From the NCBI GenBank assembly GCA_030431635.1, contig JAUIIL010000004.1, positions 310,001-374,000 on the forward strand: DNA of 64,000 nt, given 5' to 3'. The DNA comes from Bacteriovoracia bacterium (lineage in GTDB: Bacteria; Bdellovibrionota; Bacteriovoracia; Bacteriovoracales; Bacteriovoracaceae). The translations under genes and the position numbers were made by a program. Positions 26,122 to 35,600 of this stretch are shown one piece after another (positions within the stretch are counted from its first letter, which is position 1; each line of letters starts with the position of its first letter). Below the pieces are notes generated by a model. It was not told where the DNA came from and ran no database searches. It was given only the letters and a program-made list of their open reading frames with translations.

Positions 26122-29088
26122 CTAAGAATTATGAGCAACTACAATTTTCTCTTTGATATCTCGTAACGCTAGCTCTCTTAATGCTCCTGAGTTCACTCTA
26201 TCTTGTAAAATAGTAGGAAGAGTTTTTTCAATTTTCTCACTCACAATAATATCCTTATTGGCCGCAACTTCATCGACTCTATCAATAGGAGTAAAGTGAG
26301 GAACAGAAAGAAGAACTTCAGGGTTTGTATTAATTAATTCTTTAATCTGAATAACAGCTTCAGCAAAGTCATCGAGTTCTTTCTTAGTAAAACTCTCTGT
26401 TGGCTCAATCATAAGTCCAAACTGTTCAGGAAAGGCGACAGTTGGGGCATGAAAGCCAAAGTCCAAAAAGAGTTTGCCAATTCGTGCTATAACTTGGGCC
26501 TTCGCTAGTCCTGCTGCCTCAATCTTAGCGAAAGTTTCAGCTGAAAGAGTAATAATAAATTCATGCATCCTTGGAACTTCTTGGGTCTTTTGAGGAAGTG
26601 TAGGGTAGTGAACCGTTAATTTTTTTAAAAGATACTGAGCGCTTAACACCGCCACAGCACTCATGCGCTTCACCCCTTCAGGGCCAAGGGCACGCAAATA
26701 AGTATAGGCCCTTACCTTGTGAGCGAAGTTTCCAAAATGGCGGTGAAATTCTCCAATAGATTTATCGGGCTTCTCTAGAGTGAAACCCTCTGCTGTTTTT
26801 ATCACCTGATGACCAGGGAGATAATCAACTAGTCTATGGCTTACGGCCACAATAGCATCCCCAGGACCACCACCTCCATGAGGGATAGTCCAAGTCTTAT
26901 GAAGGTTGTTATGAACAGCATCGACTCCTAATTTATCTAGATCGACATAACCAGCAATCGCGTTCATATTGGCCCCATCCATATAAACAAGACCACCATC
27001 TTGGTGAATCAGTTCAGCAACTTCTTTAAAGTTGGTTTCAAAGATTCCTGCGGTATTAGGGTTTGTCACCATAATACCAGCAATATGATTTTGGTTTTCC
27101 TTAATGATCGTCTTAATTTGCTCGATATTCATACGACCAGTTTCATCAGCATCAACAATTCTAAGCTCAGTGTAGCCGGCCACAGCTGCTGTCGCCGGGT
27201 TTGTTCCATGGGCACTACGAGGGATGATCATAATGTTGCGTTCTTCCCCTCTATCTCGGTGATAGGCCTGAAACATTTTAAGTCCAACGAGTTCACCTTG
27301 TGCTCCTGCAACAGGCTGAGTTGTAACTCCTGGGAGTCCAGTAATCTCTTTAAAAATTTCTTGAATCTGATAAAGAAGTTCCAGACAACCTTGAGCATCC
27401 TCGATAGGCGCTTGAGGGTGAATTGAAGTAAAGCCTTCAAAGCTAGCGGTATAATCATTGATATACGGGTTATACTTCATCGTACAAGAGCCAAGAGGGT
27501 AAATCCCGTCATCTGGAGAGAAGTTTTGTTTTCCAAGTCGTTGGTAGTAATCAAGAAGATCGTTCTTTTCAATTTGAGGAATAAAAAAGTCTTCACTTCT
27601 TTTAAGCTCTTTAGGAATATCAGCTAAGATATTTTCTCCACCTTTTTCTTCAAATTCACTCGCAAAAAATTGAACTAGTTTTTGAATATCTCCGTCTGTT
27701 TGAATATCAGAAAAAGAAATCATGAGAAGATTTCCGGCCATCCCATTGCGCCCAGAAACATCAACTCCTATTTGAAGCCCTACTTGAGAGCCTTTTTTAA
27801 TGAGTTCAGAACTATTCTTTGAAAGCTTCAAAGTTACTTCATTATAAAAAGGAGCTTTGAAGGCCAGCTCTACACCTTGAAACTGAAGCAGTTTAGAAAC
27901 GGCTTTTAAAGTATTCTCTCTAGCAAGAGAAGCTGATTTCTGAAGTCCTTGAGAGCCTTTTGCGAGTAGACAAGCTCCAGCTGCTGAAGCAATAAAAGCC
28001 TGGTTAGAGCAAATATTACTTGTGGCCTTCTCTCGGCGGATATGTTGCTCTCTGGTTGAAAGGATAATACTGAGGCAATCGCGCCCAGAGAGATCCCGTG
28101 CCTTCCCGATGTAGCGGCCGGCAGTGGATCTGATTGAGCGTTTATCTTTTTCATTAAAGCGGATACCAAAAATTCCTAAACCTGGGCCACCAAAGTTCGC
28201 TCCAATGGCCAGGTGTTGTCCTTCTCCAATAATAATATCGCATCCTTGTTCAGAGCTTCCATAATCAGCAGGTCTTTTAAGAGCTCCGTTAGAAAGAGGA
28301 ATCGGATCGATAACAGCAATAGATTTTACTTTATGAGCACTACACATATCAGTGAGTGTATTAACATCTTCAAGTGTTCCAAAGTGAGTTGTTTGAGCAA
28401 AAACAAAGGCCGCAATTCCTGTTGTCTCTTTTAGTAGTCTTTTCGCTTCTTCTGTATCAACTCGTCCTGTGGATGGATCGATAGGAGCGAATAAGAGCTC
28501 TGTGTCCGTATCTTGGGCCAAGGTTTTAAGAACCTCAATATCTTGGGGGTAGAGGTTTGAAGCGACTAAAGCTTTATTAGTTCCTCTAGTTAGTCTCCTG
28601 GCGCAATTAATGGCCTCAAAGAGACAAGTTGAGCGATCGTAGAGAGAAGCATTGATGGCCTCAAAGCCAGTGATTTCAGCTAACAGCGATTGGTAGATCC
28701 AAAGCGTCTGTAGTGTTCCTTGGGACTTCTCTGGCTGGTAAGGTGTATAGGCCGTTGTTAGTCCCCGTATAGCGCAAATATCTGGTAGAATTTCTTCTGT
28801 TTTATAGACTTGGAGCCCATCACCTAGAAAAGAGATTTTGCGCCCGTTTTTTTGCGAAAGAGCAAAGAGGTGATCAGCGAGCTCTTCATAGGAAAGCTCT
28901 CTTTCTAAATCAAGTTGTGATTTATGTTTAATATCAGCAGGAAGATAATCAAAGAGCTCATCCAAACTTGAGGAGCCAACAGTTTTAAGCATTTCATTAA
29001 TATCGTCTTGCGACGCGCTAATGTAATGGCGCTTGAGCTCGCGGTCTAATTTTTGAGGGTTATAAGGAAAGTCAGCTCTTTTTTCCAT
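26122..29088 (-). CDS. gcvP: Glycine dehydrogenase (decarboxylating), fused GcvPA-GcvPB form
   Basis: A 988-residue P-protein of the glycine cleavage system. It decarboxylates glycine with pyridoxal phosphate and passes the aminomethyl group to lipoylated GcvH. The N-terminal half resembles the separate GcvPA subunit (LFDYLPADIKHK; YTPYQPEKSQGTLQ). The C-terminal half resembles GcvPB: GIYPLGSCTMKYNPYIND has the two-subunit wording (single-chain enzymes usually read PLGSCTMKLN), and the PLP lysine is in NLHKTWTIPHGGGGPG at about residue 731. So this looks like a fusion of the two-subunit type. AGGA precedes the ATG. gcvT and gcvH are not in the window. Confidence 0.94.
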   Translation of the reverse strand: MEKRADFPYNPQKLDRELKRHYISASQDDINEMLKTVGSSSLDELFDYLPADIKHKSQLDLERELSYEELADHLFALSQKNGRKISFLGDGLQVYKTEEILPDICAIRGLTTAYTPYQPEKSQGTLQTLWIYQSLLAEITGFEAINASLYDRSTCLFEAINCARRLTRGTNKALVASNLYPQDIEVLKTLAQDTDTELLFAPIDPSTGRVDTEEAKRLLKETTGIAAFVFAQTTHFGTLEDVNTLTDMCSAHKVKSIAVIDPIPLSNGALKRPADYGSSEQGCDIIIGEGQHLAIGANFGGPGLGIFGIRFNEKDKRSIRSTAGRYIGKARDLSGRDCLSIILSTREQHIRREKATSNICSNQAFIASAAGACLLAKGSQGLQKSASLARENTLKAVSKLLQFQGVELAFKAPFYNEVTLKLSKNSSELIKKGSQVGLQIGVDVSGRNGMAGNLLMISFSDIQTDGDIQKLVQFFASEFEEKGGENILADIPKELKRSEDFFIPQIEKNDLLDYYQRLGKQNFSPDDGIYPLGSCTMKYNPYINDYTASFEGFTSIHPQAPIEDAQGCLELLYQIQEIFKEITGLPGVTTQPVAGAQGELVGLKMFQAYHRDRGEERNIMIIPRSAHGTNPATAAVAGYTELRIVDADETGRMNIEQIKTIIKENQNHIAGIMVTNPNTAGIFETNFKEVAELIHQDGGLVYMDGANMNAIAGYVDLDKLGVDAVHNNLHKTWTIPHGGGGPGDAIVAVSHRLVDYLPGHQVIKTAEGFTLEKPDKSIGEFHRHFGNFAHKVRAYTYLRALGPEGVKRMSAVAVLSAQYLLKKLTVHYPTLPQKTQEVPRMHEFIITLSAETFAKIEAAGLAKAQVIARIGKLFLDFGFHAPTVAFPEQFGLMIEPTESFTKKELDDFAEAVIQIKELINTNPEVLLSVPHFTPIDRVDEVAANKDIIVSEKIEKTLPTILQDRVNSGALRELALRDIKEKIVVAHNS

Positions 29089-29187
29089 AATAGTGTCCTT
29101 TATATACTCTTTACGATGGCTTAATTTAGCACGCTTTTACTCTTTTTGAATACACATTCGCTTAAAAAAATGCTTCACTAAGAAACT

Positions 29188-29889
29188 ATGCGTTTTCAGA
29201 AAAACAACGAGCAAATCAGTTACAAAGACTTTAGTGAAATGTTCCCCAGACAAGGGAGAATCCTCTCTGGACATGCGGAGAATTTCCCTCAGTTGACGCT
29301 AAACTTAGAAGAGTTGTGGTCTTTTTCTGAAGAGGGGATGAAGTTAGAAAATATTGCTATCGATCTTAAAAAAATGCTCTCTTATCACCAGAGTTTTTTT
29401 TATAAACACTCTATTTATAAAGAAAACCTTGCTAAGGCCTTAGGACTTAAAAAACAAAATCGTTTTTTTAAGGTTATTGATTTAAGTGCAGGGTTTCTCA
29501 GTGATACTGCTTTGATGTTAGCGATGGGGCTTGAAGTGATTTGTTATGAGCGCAATCCTTATCTGGCTTGTCTTATTGATAGAGAAGTAGAGAAGTTAAA
29601 TTCTGATAAACTTCATTTTTTTTATGGAGAGTACGAGCAGGGTGAAGGGGATGTTTTTTATTTCGATCCGATGTATAGCGAAAAAAACGATAAGAGTGCT
29701 CCTAAGAAACAAATGCAGTTTTTACGTCAATTTATTGGAGTCGATGAAGACGCGCAAGAATTTATTTTAAAGATAAAAGAGAAGAAAAAGCGCTTAGTTA
29801 TTAAACGTTCAAAAAAAGCTCCGTCCTTACTTGAAAATCCTTCTCATCAAGTGATAGGAAAATCAACTCGCTATGATGTTTATTTTTGA
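29188..29889 (+). CDS. rsmJ: 16S rRNA m2G1516 methyltransferase RsmJ-like
   Basis: A 233-residue S-adenosylmethionine-dependent methyltransferase matching the RsmJ (YhiQ) family, which methylates G1516 of 16S rRNA. The family pattern is clear: LAKALGLKK, then the SAM-binding VIDLSAGFLSDTALMLAMGLEVICYERNP (given here in parts: VIDLSAGFLSDTALMLA, ICYERNP), the catalytic-site FYFDPMYSEK with KKQMQFLRQFIGVDEDA, and LVIKRSKKAP near the end. Length is close to the usual 250. It is divergent from gcvP, and its last ten bases overlap the facing MutS-like gene. Confidence 0.88.
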   Translation: MRFQKNNEQISYKDFSEMFPRQGRILSGHAENFPQLTLNLEELWSFSEEGMKLENIAIDLKKMLSYHQSFFYKHSIYKENLAKALGLKKQNRFFKVIDLSAGFLSDTALMLAMGLEVICYERNPYLACLIDREVEKLNSDKLHFFYGEYEQGEGDVFYFDPMYSEKNDKSAPKKQMQFLRQFIGVDEDAQEFILKIKEKKKRLVIKRSKKAPSLLENPSHQVIGKSTRYDVYF

Positions 29890-31511
29890 TTATCTTTTTT
29901 CAAAATCTCTCTCGCGTAAGATGTAATTTCTTTAGGCATTTGCTCTTCTTCTAAAACTTCAACAGCATTAATTCTTTGAGAAGGACCTTCTTCGATTTTA
30001 AAAAGCATCTCATCGTTATCACTTGCATGAATATTTTGAAACTGAGGATATTTCTGAGCGAGCTCGACTAGCTCTCTTTTATGACTGGCCACAAGAGCAA
30101 AGTCTCCTTGCTCAATTAAATATTTCATTGTTGATTCTTCTATGGCCAGGGCCTCTTGATTTGTGGTTCCTACAAAAATCTCATCCATAATGAAAAGAGC
30201 GTTTTGAAAACCAAGTTCTCTCGCCTGGTTTCTCGTACGAATAAGTAGTGACATTCTTTTACTCTCTTGCCTGAAAGTACTGGCCTTATCTTCCATGTTA
30301 TCAGTATTTTTGATGTTACTAAAAATAAGGGTAGGTGAAAAAGTCATCTGTGCCGGAACCGGCGCTCCCATTTGGGCCAGAACAAGATTGATTCCAATTG
30401 ATTTTATATAAACTGATTTACCTCTAGCGTTTGGCCCAGTAAGAAAGAAAAGTGATTTTTGTTGGTTGTCAGGTTGCTTAATGGCCAGAAAATTATTATC
30501 AACTGATTTTTCGTACTTAGCTAAAGCATAAGGGTGGTGCATGTTCTGCATACTGACATAAAAAGGGTTACTATCAGGAAGAACTTTAGGGAGTGAGTAA
30601 GCAGAGTGGGAGTTTCCAAACTTGGCTAAAGTAAGAAACATTTCTAATTCCATTAAGGCAGAAATAATTACCTGGGTTTGTTTAAATTTTTGTTCAATTT
30701 TTCTTAGGGTTAAACTCCTCTGTGGTCCTGTTAGACCAAGGAAGTCTGTAGCGCGAGCGACTCGAGGTGGTGGTTCCCAACTAAGTTTTTTTCTTAAATC
30801 ATCCATAACAAAGTCACCATTTTTATTTCGAACCTGCGAAAGAATTTGGCCGATATACTTTAGGTTCTCTGAGTCAGCTTGTTTTAAAAGAGGAGCGAGA
30901 GAATCAGCACCTGAAAAAAGAGCTTTATGAGCATTAATTAAATCTCTATCTTGAGCTTTAATAATACCAGGAAATAGATTAATACCTCCTATAATTCCTA
31001 ACGTTGTTATAAGATCCATAGAAGAACCACCAAGTGTGAGGAGAACGTAAGGAAGCATTGTAAAGATATCCATGAAAAGATTAGGTAAAAAGCCAATATT
31101 ATAAGTGCCTTTAGCTGTTACCGTATTCATATTCATTTCAAAGCGAGCAATATGGTTGAACATGTTTTGAAGTTCTTCCATGAAAGCAGGGTTATTTTGG
31201 ATATATTCAACAGCTCTTTGTCTTCTGATAATTTCATTGCTATCAATCAGTGGTGTGTAGAGCTGAGATTTGATAAAATGTTTACCTAATCTGGTTGAGC
31301 TATGCTTAAGTAATAGGGGGAGGATGTACTCTTCAAGCTCTAGGTCTTTAGCAATCCCATTAGAGATACCTTGTCTTTTTACTTCTCGTAGATCTTTGTG
31401 GATAAAATCAAACTTAGCAAAATCCTCCGCTCTTTTAGTACTCATGAGAAGAGTGTTACAAGAAAATGCTTTTAAGGTGAATACAATTAATAAAACTAAA
31501 GCACTCTTCAT
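29880..31511 (-). CDS. Signal-peptide-bearing MutS-family ATPase
   Basis: A 543-residue protein with the MutS core and ATPase domains but no mismatch-recognition domain. It begins with a signal-like segment (1-19, LVLLIVFTLKAFSC). Residues about 70-120 match the MutS core lever (TRLGKHFIKSQLYTPLID, then IIRRQRAVEYI). Two hydrophobic segments lie at about 143-161 and 167-184. The ATPase domain has Walker A GPNARGKS (359-366), the STFRQE motif (411-416), Walker B LFIMDEIFVGTT (439-450) and a VASHKRE switch. Membrane-linked MutS relatives of unknown role exist in bacteria; an apparent export signal on one is unusual. It starts two bases after the upstream stop, as the last gene of an operon with AAA+/M41 copy B. 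Confidence 0.88.
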   Translation of the reverse strand: MKSALVLLIVFTLKAFSCNTLLMSTKRAEDFAKFDFIHKDLREVKRQGISNGIAKDLELEEYILPLLLKHSSTRLGKHFIKSQLYTPLIDSNEIIRRQRAVEYIQNNPAFMEELQNMFNHIARFEMNMNTVTAKGTYNIGFLPNLFMDIFTMLPYVLLTLGGSSMDLITTLGIIGGINLFPGIIKAQDRDLINAHKALFSGADSLAPLLKQADSENLKYIGQILSQVRNKNGDFVMDDLRKKLSWEPPPRVARATDFLGLTGPQRSLTLRKIEQKFKQTQVIISALMELEMFLTLAKFGNSHSAYSLPKVLPDSNPFYVSMQNMHHPYALAKYEKSVDNNFLAIKQPDNQQKSLFFLTGPNARGKSVYIKSIGINLVLAQMGAPVPAQMTFSPTLIFSNIKNTDNMEDKASTFRQESKRMSLLIRTRNQARELGFQNALFIMDEIFVGTTNQEALAIEESTMKYLIEQGDFALVASHKRELVELAQKYPQFQNIHASDNDEMLFKIEEGPSQRINAVEVLEEEQMPKEITSYAREILKKDNQK

Positions 31512-31512
31512 T

Positions 31513-32556
31513 TTATGTTCCTCTTACAGGTGAAGGTTGGAGAACTTTTTTCTTGAGAAGTTCAAAAATACTCTCTTTCACTTTTTCTTTTTCAGGATTT
31601 TTGAATACAGGTTTTTTCGTTGATGTACGAAGAAAAGTAGTTAATTGAAATTCCCCGTCAACCTTCTGCAGTAAATAGTCAATATAGACACCCGTTTTAT
31701 TTTTAGAAAACCTTTGGGGAGTACTTGGTATAGACATCCTCTGGACATAAGGAGTATTACTTGCATTAAGGCTTCCAACTTGTTGTTTCACTTCCTGCTC
31801 AAAGGTTGCGTTATTAACATTTTCTATTAGTGACTTATTGATATTTTTATAATCAATGCTTTGGTAGAGCCAGCTGATGTCTTGATCTTGAATAACAGTT
31901 TCTAAAAGTTTCTCAATAACGGAATCAGATGAATACTCAATATAATTAAAGATTGAATAGAAAAAAGCAACATTAGTTGTTAAGGTGAAATAGGCACTAA
32001 AAAAGTCAGAGTTGATTTCATGGGTAAAGAAGAAAGGTCGAATAATATTAAAAAAGATATTTGCTAGGGCCACAGTCCCATAAAAACCATTAATAATATT
32101 ATTACCCTCAAGAGTTTTTTTGTTTGAAATTTTAAGTTCATTTCTTAGTTGAATAATTCCTTCAAGGTGCTTAATAATTCTCTCTTTACCTTTAAGAACG
32201 ACACCATAATTTTTGCCATCTTTTAAAAACTCTCCAGGTTTATGAAATGAGCGTTCAATCCCGTAAACACGAGAGGCCATTGCTGAATAAGATTTTTGAG
32301 AGAAAACTTCTGAACTGGCCTTAACTTTATCTATACCAGGAATAATTTGAGCAATATTAGTCTCATTTTCTTTGAGAATATCTCTTAAAAAAGAGCGAAA
32401 AACTTCATGAGCATGTGATGTTTCTTCTTCTAGACCTAGTGTAATATGGCTTTTTAATAGAGAGCTACAACTAAGGGCCTTGTTTTTTGGGGTGACCCCA
32501 GCAAAAAGATGGGCACTTAAAAGAAATGTAAGTACTTGAAAAAACAAAAATTTCAT
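31513..32556 (-). CDS. Exported membrane-associated protein of unknown function
   Basis: A 347-residue protein with a signal peptide (FLFFQVLTFLLSAHLFA, cut before GVT). A middle region, about residues 155-215, holds two hydrophobic segments (GFYGTVALANIFFNIIRPFFF and FTLTTNVAFFYSIFNYI, each shown partly), which suggests membrane insertion. The flanking parts are helical and charged. No family is recognised. The layout of signal, helical part, paired hydrophobic segments and C-terminal domain resembles the MutS-like protein encoded next, but no clear sequence match was found. It lies 81 bases after AAA+/M41 copy B and two bases before the MutS-like gene, so it is almost certainly in the same operon. 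Confidence 0.8.
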   Translation of the reverse strand: MKFLFFQVLTFLLSAHLFAGVTPKNKALSCSSLLKSHITLGLEEETSHAHEVFRSFLRDILKENETNIAQIIPGIDKVKASSEVFSQKSYSAMASRVYGIERSFHKPGEFLKDGKNYGVVLKGKERIIKHLEGIIQLRNELKISNKKTLEGNNIINGFYGTVALANIFFNIIRPFFFTHEINSDFFSAYFTLTTNVAFFYSIFNYIEYSSDSVIEKLLETVIQDQDISWLYQSIDYKNINKSLIENVNNATFEQEVKQQVGSLNASNTPYVQRMSIPSTPQRFSKNKTGVYIDYLLQKVDGEFQLTTFLRTSTKKPVFKNPEKEKVKESIFELLKKKVLQPSPVRGT

Positions 32557-32637
32557 TAACGCAATGTATCAACAAGGTCAGGGTATTTCAACCTAAAAAA
32601 AGAGTTGAGTAAGAATTACGCAGAAAAGACTCTTTTA

Positions 32638-35600
32638 TCACCACCCTCGTCTTGTTGGGTTTGATTGTGAGCCTTTTGTTTTTGCACTAAGTTTGTCGTT
32701 ACACAAAATAGGGTTCTGAATTAAAGTTGTTTCAAAGAATTTCAAATACTCTTTTTGAAAGTCAGCAACACTTCTTCCCTTTAAATCAAAAGAGATTTTC
32801 TGGGTTGAAGCTCCAATAGGTTTACTAGGAGAGCGGACTTCAACCACATCTTGAAAAGCGCTTGCGATAAAAGAAGCTTCGTTCTGAGTTTCATGTATCA
32901 TAGGAAGATCAATCAAACGATAGAACTCCTCTCCTTTTAAATCTCCTAATCTCGCAATTTCAATAATTTTCTCTTTCATCCACTCCATGGAAAAACTATC
33001 GGTGAGATCCTTGACCATTTTATCTTCCATCGCTGCAAGAAGATGGCTCATCTTCTCAACTTTTTCAAATGGAAGAGCTTGGACGTTGTAGTAAATATGA
33101 TCAGTATCTTTACCCATATGGTAATCAAATGGCCCTCCGTTTGGATCAAGTCCACTTCTCATTAGTCTAGAAAAAAGGCTTTTGGTGAGGTTCTCAATAT
33201 CTCCTCCGGAGCCAAGTGTGATATCAAGAACAGATGCTCTTTCAAGGGCCCTCCCAGAGAAAATAACTCTTTCCATGGATCGAGAGGCAACAGTTGCGTA
33301 CAAGTGATAAATTTCTGATTTAATACTTAGGATATCTTCTTGGTTGGCGAACTTAACAAAACCATTATCAAGATCATAAGCGGAAACTCTTTCAACCTCT
33401 AAACCGAGTAGGACAGAAACAAGAGCATGTCCAAACTCATGGGCCGCAACCATGAGTCTGTCCTCAGGAATGGCCCCATGAATTTTTACATCAGGAAATC
33501 TTAACTTAATATTCTGATTAAATAGTGAGAATTTTTTCTGAGCTGAATTCTTAACATGAGCATCGGCCGATATCATTTGTTTCTTTGGCTCATAGTCAAA
33601 TTCAATAACTAAAGGTTGTGTGAGATATTTTCTGGGAATTTCAATCATCGCTTTTTCAATAGTATTTAAAATTAACTTTTTGCTTGAATTGAAAGTGAAA
33701 CGTCCTCCTTCAGAGGGGACAATAGTTTCATTTTTAATTAACTGAAAAAAACTATCTGTAAAACGAGCATCGATGAAACCGTGATCTTGACCTTTAACAT
33801 AAAAGCGTTCTTTAAGAGCACTGACCATTTGTTTGCGAATAATTTTCTCATAGGCTTCTTCGTCCAGAGGCTTAAGAACTGTTAAGCTATCAAGCATTCT
33901 GTTAACTGTTTCTGGGCGAAACATTCTTGAAAGAACTTCTTTTAAGTTTTTTAATTGAATGAGCTGCTTGTAAGCTTGAAACGTATCATCGATTGTTGTG
34001 AGTCTTGGGTCCGCTTCAAATTTAAAAAGAGCAACATTAAAGTTCATAGTTACAAAAGTGAAAGCATCGTTAATATTAAGCTTAAGAGTCGTATCTCCTC
34101 CCCAAGCATCAGCAACAGTAATAGAGCTCTTACCAGTATCCAAGAGTTCTTTAAGAACAGGTAGAACAGCTCTATCTTTTAATTCTCCATTGGGGGCAAT
34201 TTCAAAGAGTTTATCAAATTCATCGAAAGAGATAATATATTTACCTGTCGGATTATCTTTAAGGGCTTTGGTAATCTTTGAGTTAACATCTCGAAAGAAA
34301 GATTCAAGAGTTTTATTATCGTTACCATTATATTTAGAAAGTTCAACTTTAACCTCAGGAATATCTAAGAACTTGGTTGTGTAATTAGAAATCTCAGATT
34401 TTCCAATACCAGGAAATCCAATCATAATTTCATAATTGGGTCTAGTGATACTTCCGCTCTTAAGTCCCATGTATTTACTAATTTGTTTAGAAAGAGGAGC
34501 GGTGTAGAACTCTTGGCCGTAAACATTTTGATTAAGAAACTTCTCTAATTTAGAGGCAAGCTGAAGGTCATATGGTTGTCTGGCGTATTTGATTTGGGTT
34601 CTTGTGACATCAAGAGCTTTAAAATAACTCTTAGGAATACTTAAATCAAGGTCATCAGGAACAGTGATAATCTTTTTTGAATCATTATAAGAAAATTCCA
34701 TTTTTAACACTTCTTCAGAAGCAAGTTCATATTGAGTTCCGACTCTTTTTAGAGGATGGACATTCAAGAGGGCTTTTTTCTCTATTTCATCAAAACCAAT
34801 TTCAAAACGAACAGGGAGATCTCGATATTTTTTTTCAAACGATCTTTTAGCAAGAGCGTAACTAATAATTTGTTCAGTCAGATCCCGCGCTTTATAGACA
34901 ATGGGTCTAGCTCCTTCTGCTGGGTAGATCATATTGTTAACTAAAAAGTCAAAGTACTCATTAGAATAACTAATATCATTTATTGTGAAAGGAGATTCTT
35001 TTAAATTCTTAATGGTGTTTTCAAGATGGTATTTAACAACTCTTTTGTAGGCATCCTTATCAAAATGATTCATAAAATGAGTATTGGTGGCCAAACGACT
35101 CACTGTATTTGAGCGGTACATTTTTGAAAGAACCATCCTGATGGCCTCTGGTTTATCCTCAAGCCATTTCGTGAACTTTGTAAAATCCTCTATCCCAAAC
35201 TTGTAAAAATCTTTTTTTTCATCGAGAGCTTCTTTACTAAATTCACTAATAACATTAGTAGGGAAGTTCATCGTGGAGAGAATAAGGGCATTATTAAGAG
35301 TAACGTTTGAGTAGCCATTATTCAGAAAACCTTCAACTAGAATTTGGTTAACAGCTGCGATAAAAGGATGGGTTTCAAATTCATTTTCTTTCGTCATCTC
35401 TTTAATTTTATCTAGTTCATCAATAAGAAGGATAAAAGGTTTATTAGGATCCTCAATCTGATCTTTAATGGCCCAAACAAGACCACCGATATTTTTAGGG
35501 TCGATATACTTTTGAGCATCAATATGTACCACTGGCATAATTTTTCTTAAAATATTTCCTATCTGGCTTTTCCCCGTGGCAGGGAAGCCAATAAGGTTAA

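Noticed and set aside
27001-27426. A 141-residue plus-strand open frame opposite gcvP
   Set aside because: It is antisense to the conserved PLP region of gcvP and has no domain of its own.
33998-34384. A 128-residue plus-strand open frame opposite AAA+/M41 copy B
   Set aside because: It mirrors the conserved second AAA+ module and shows no start signal.
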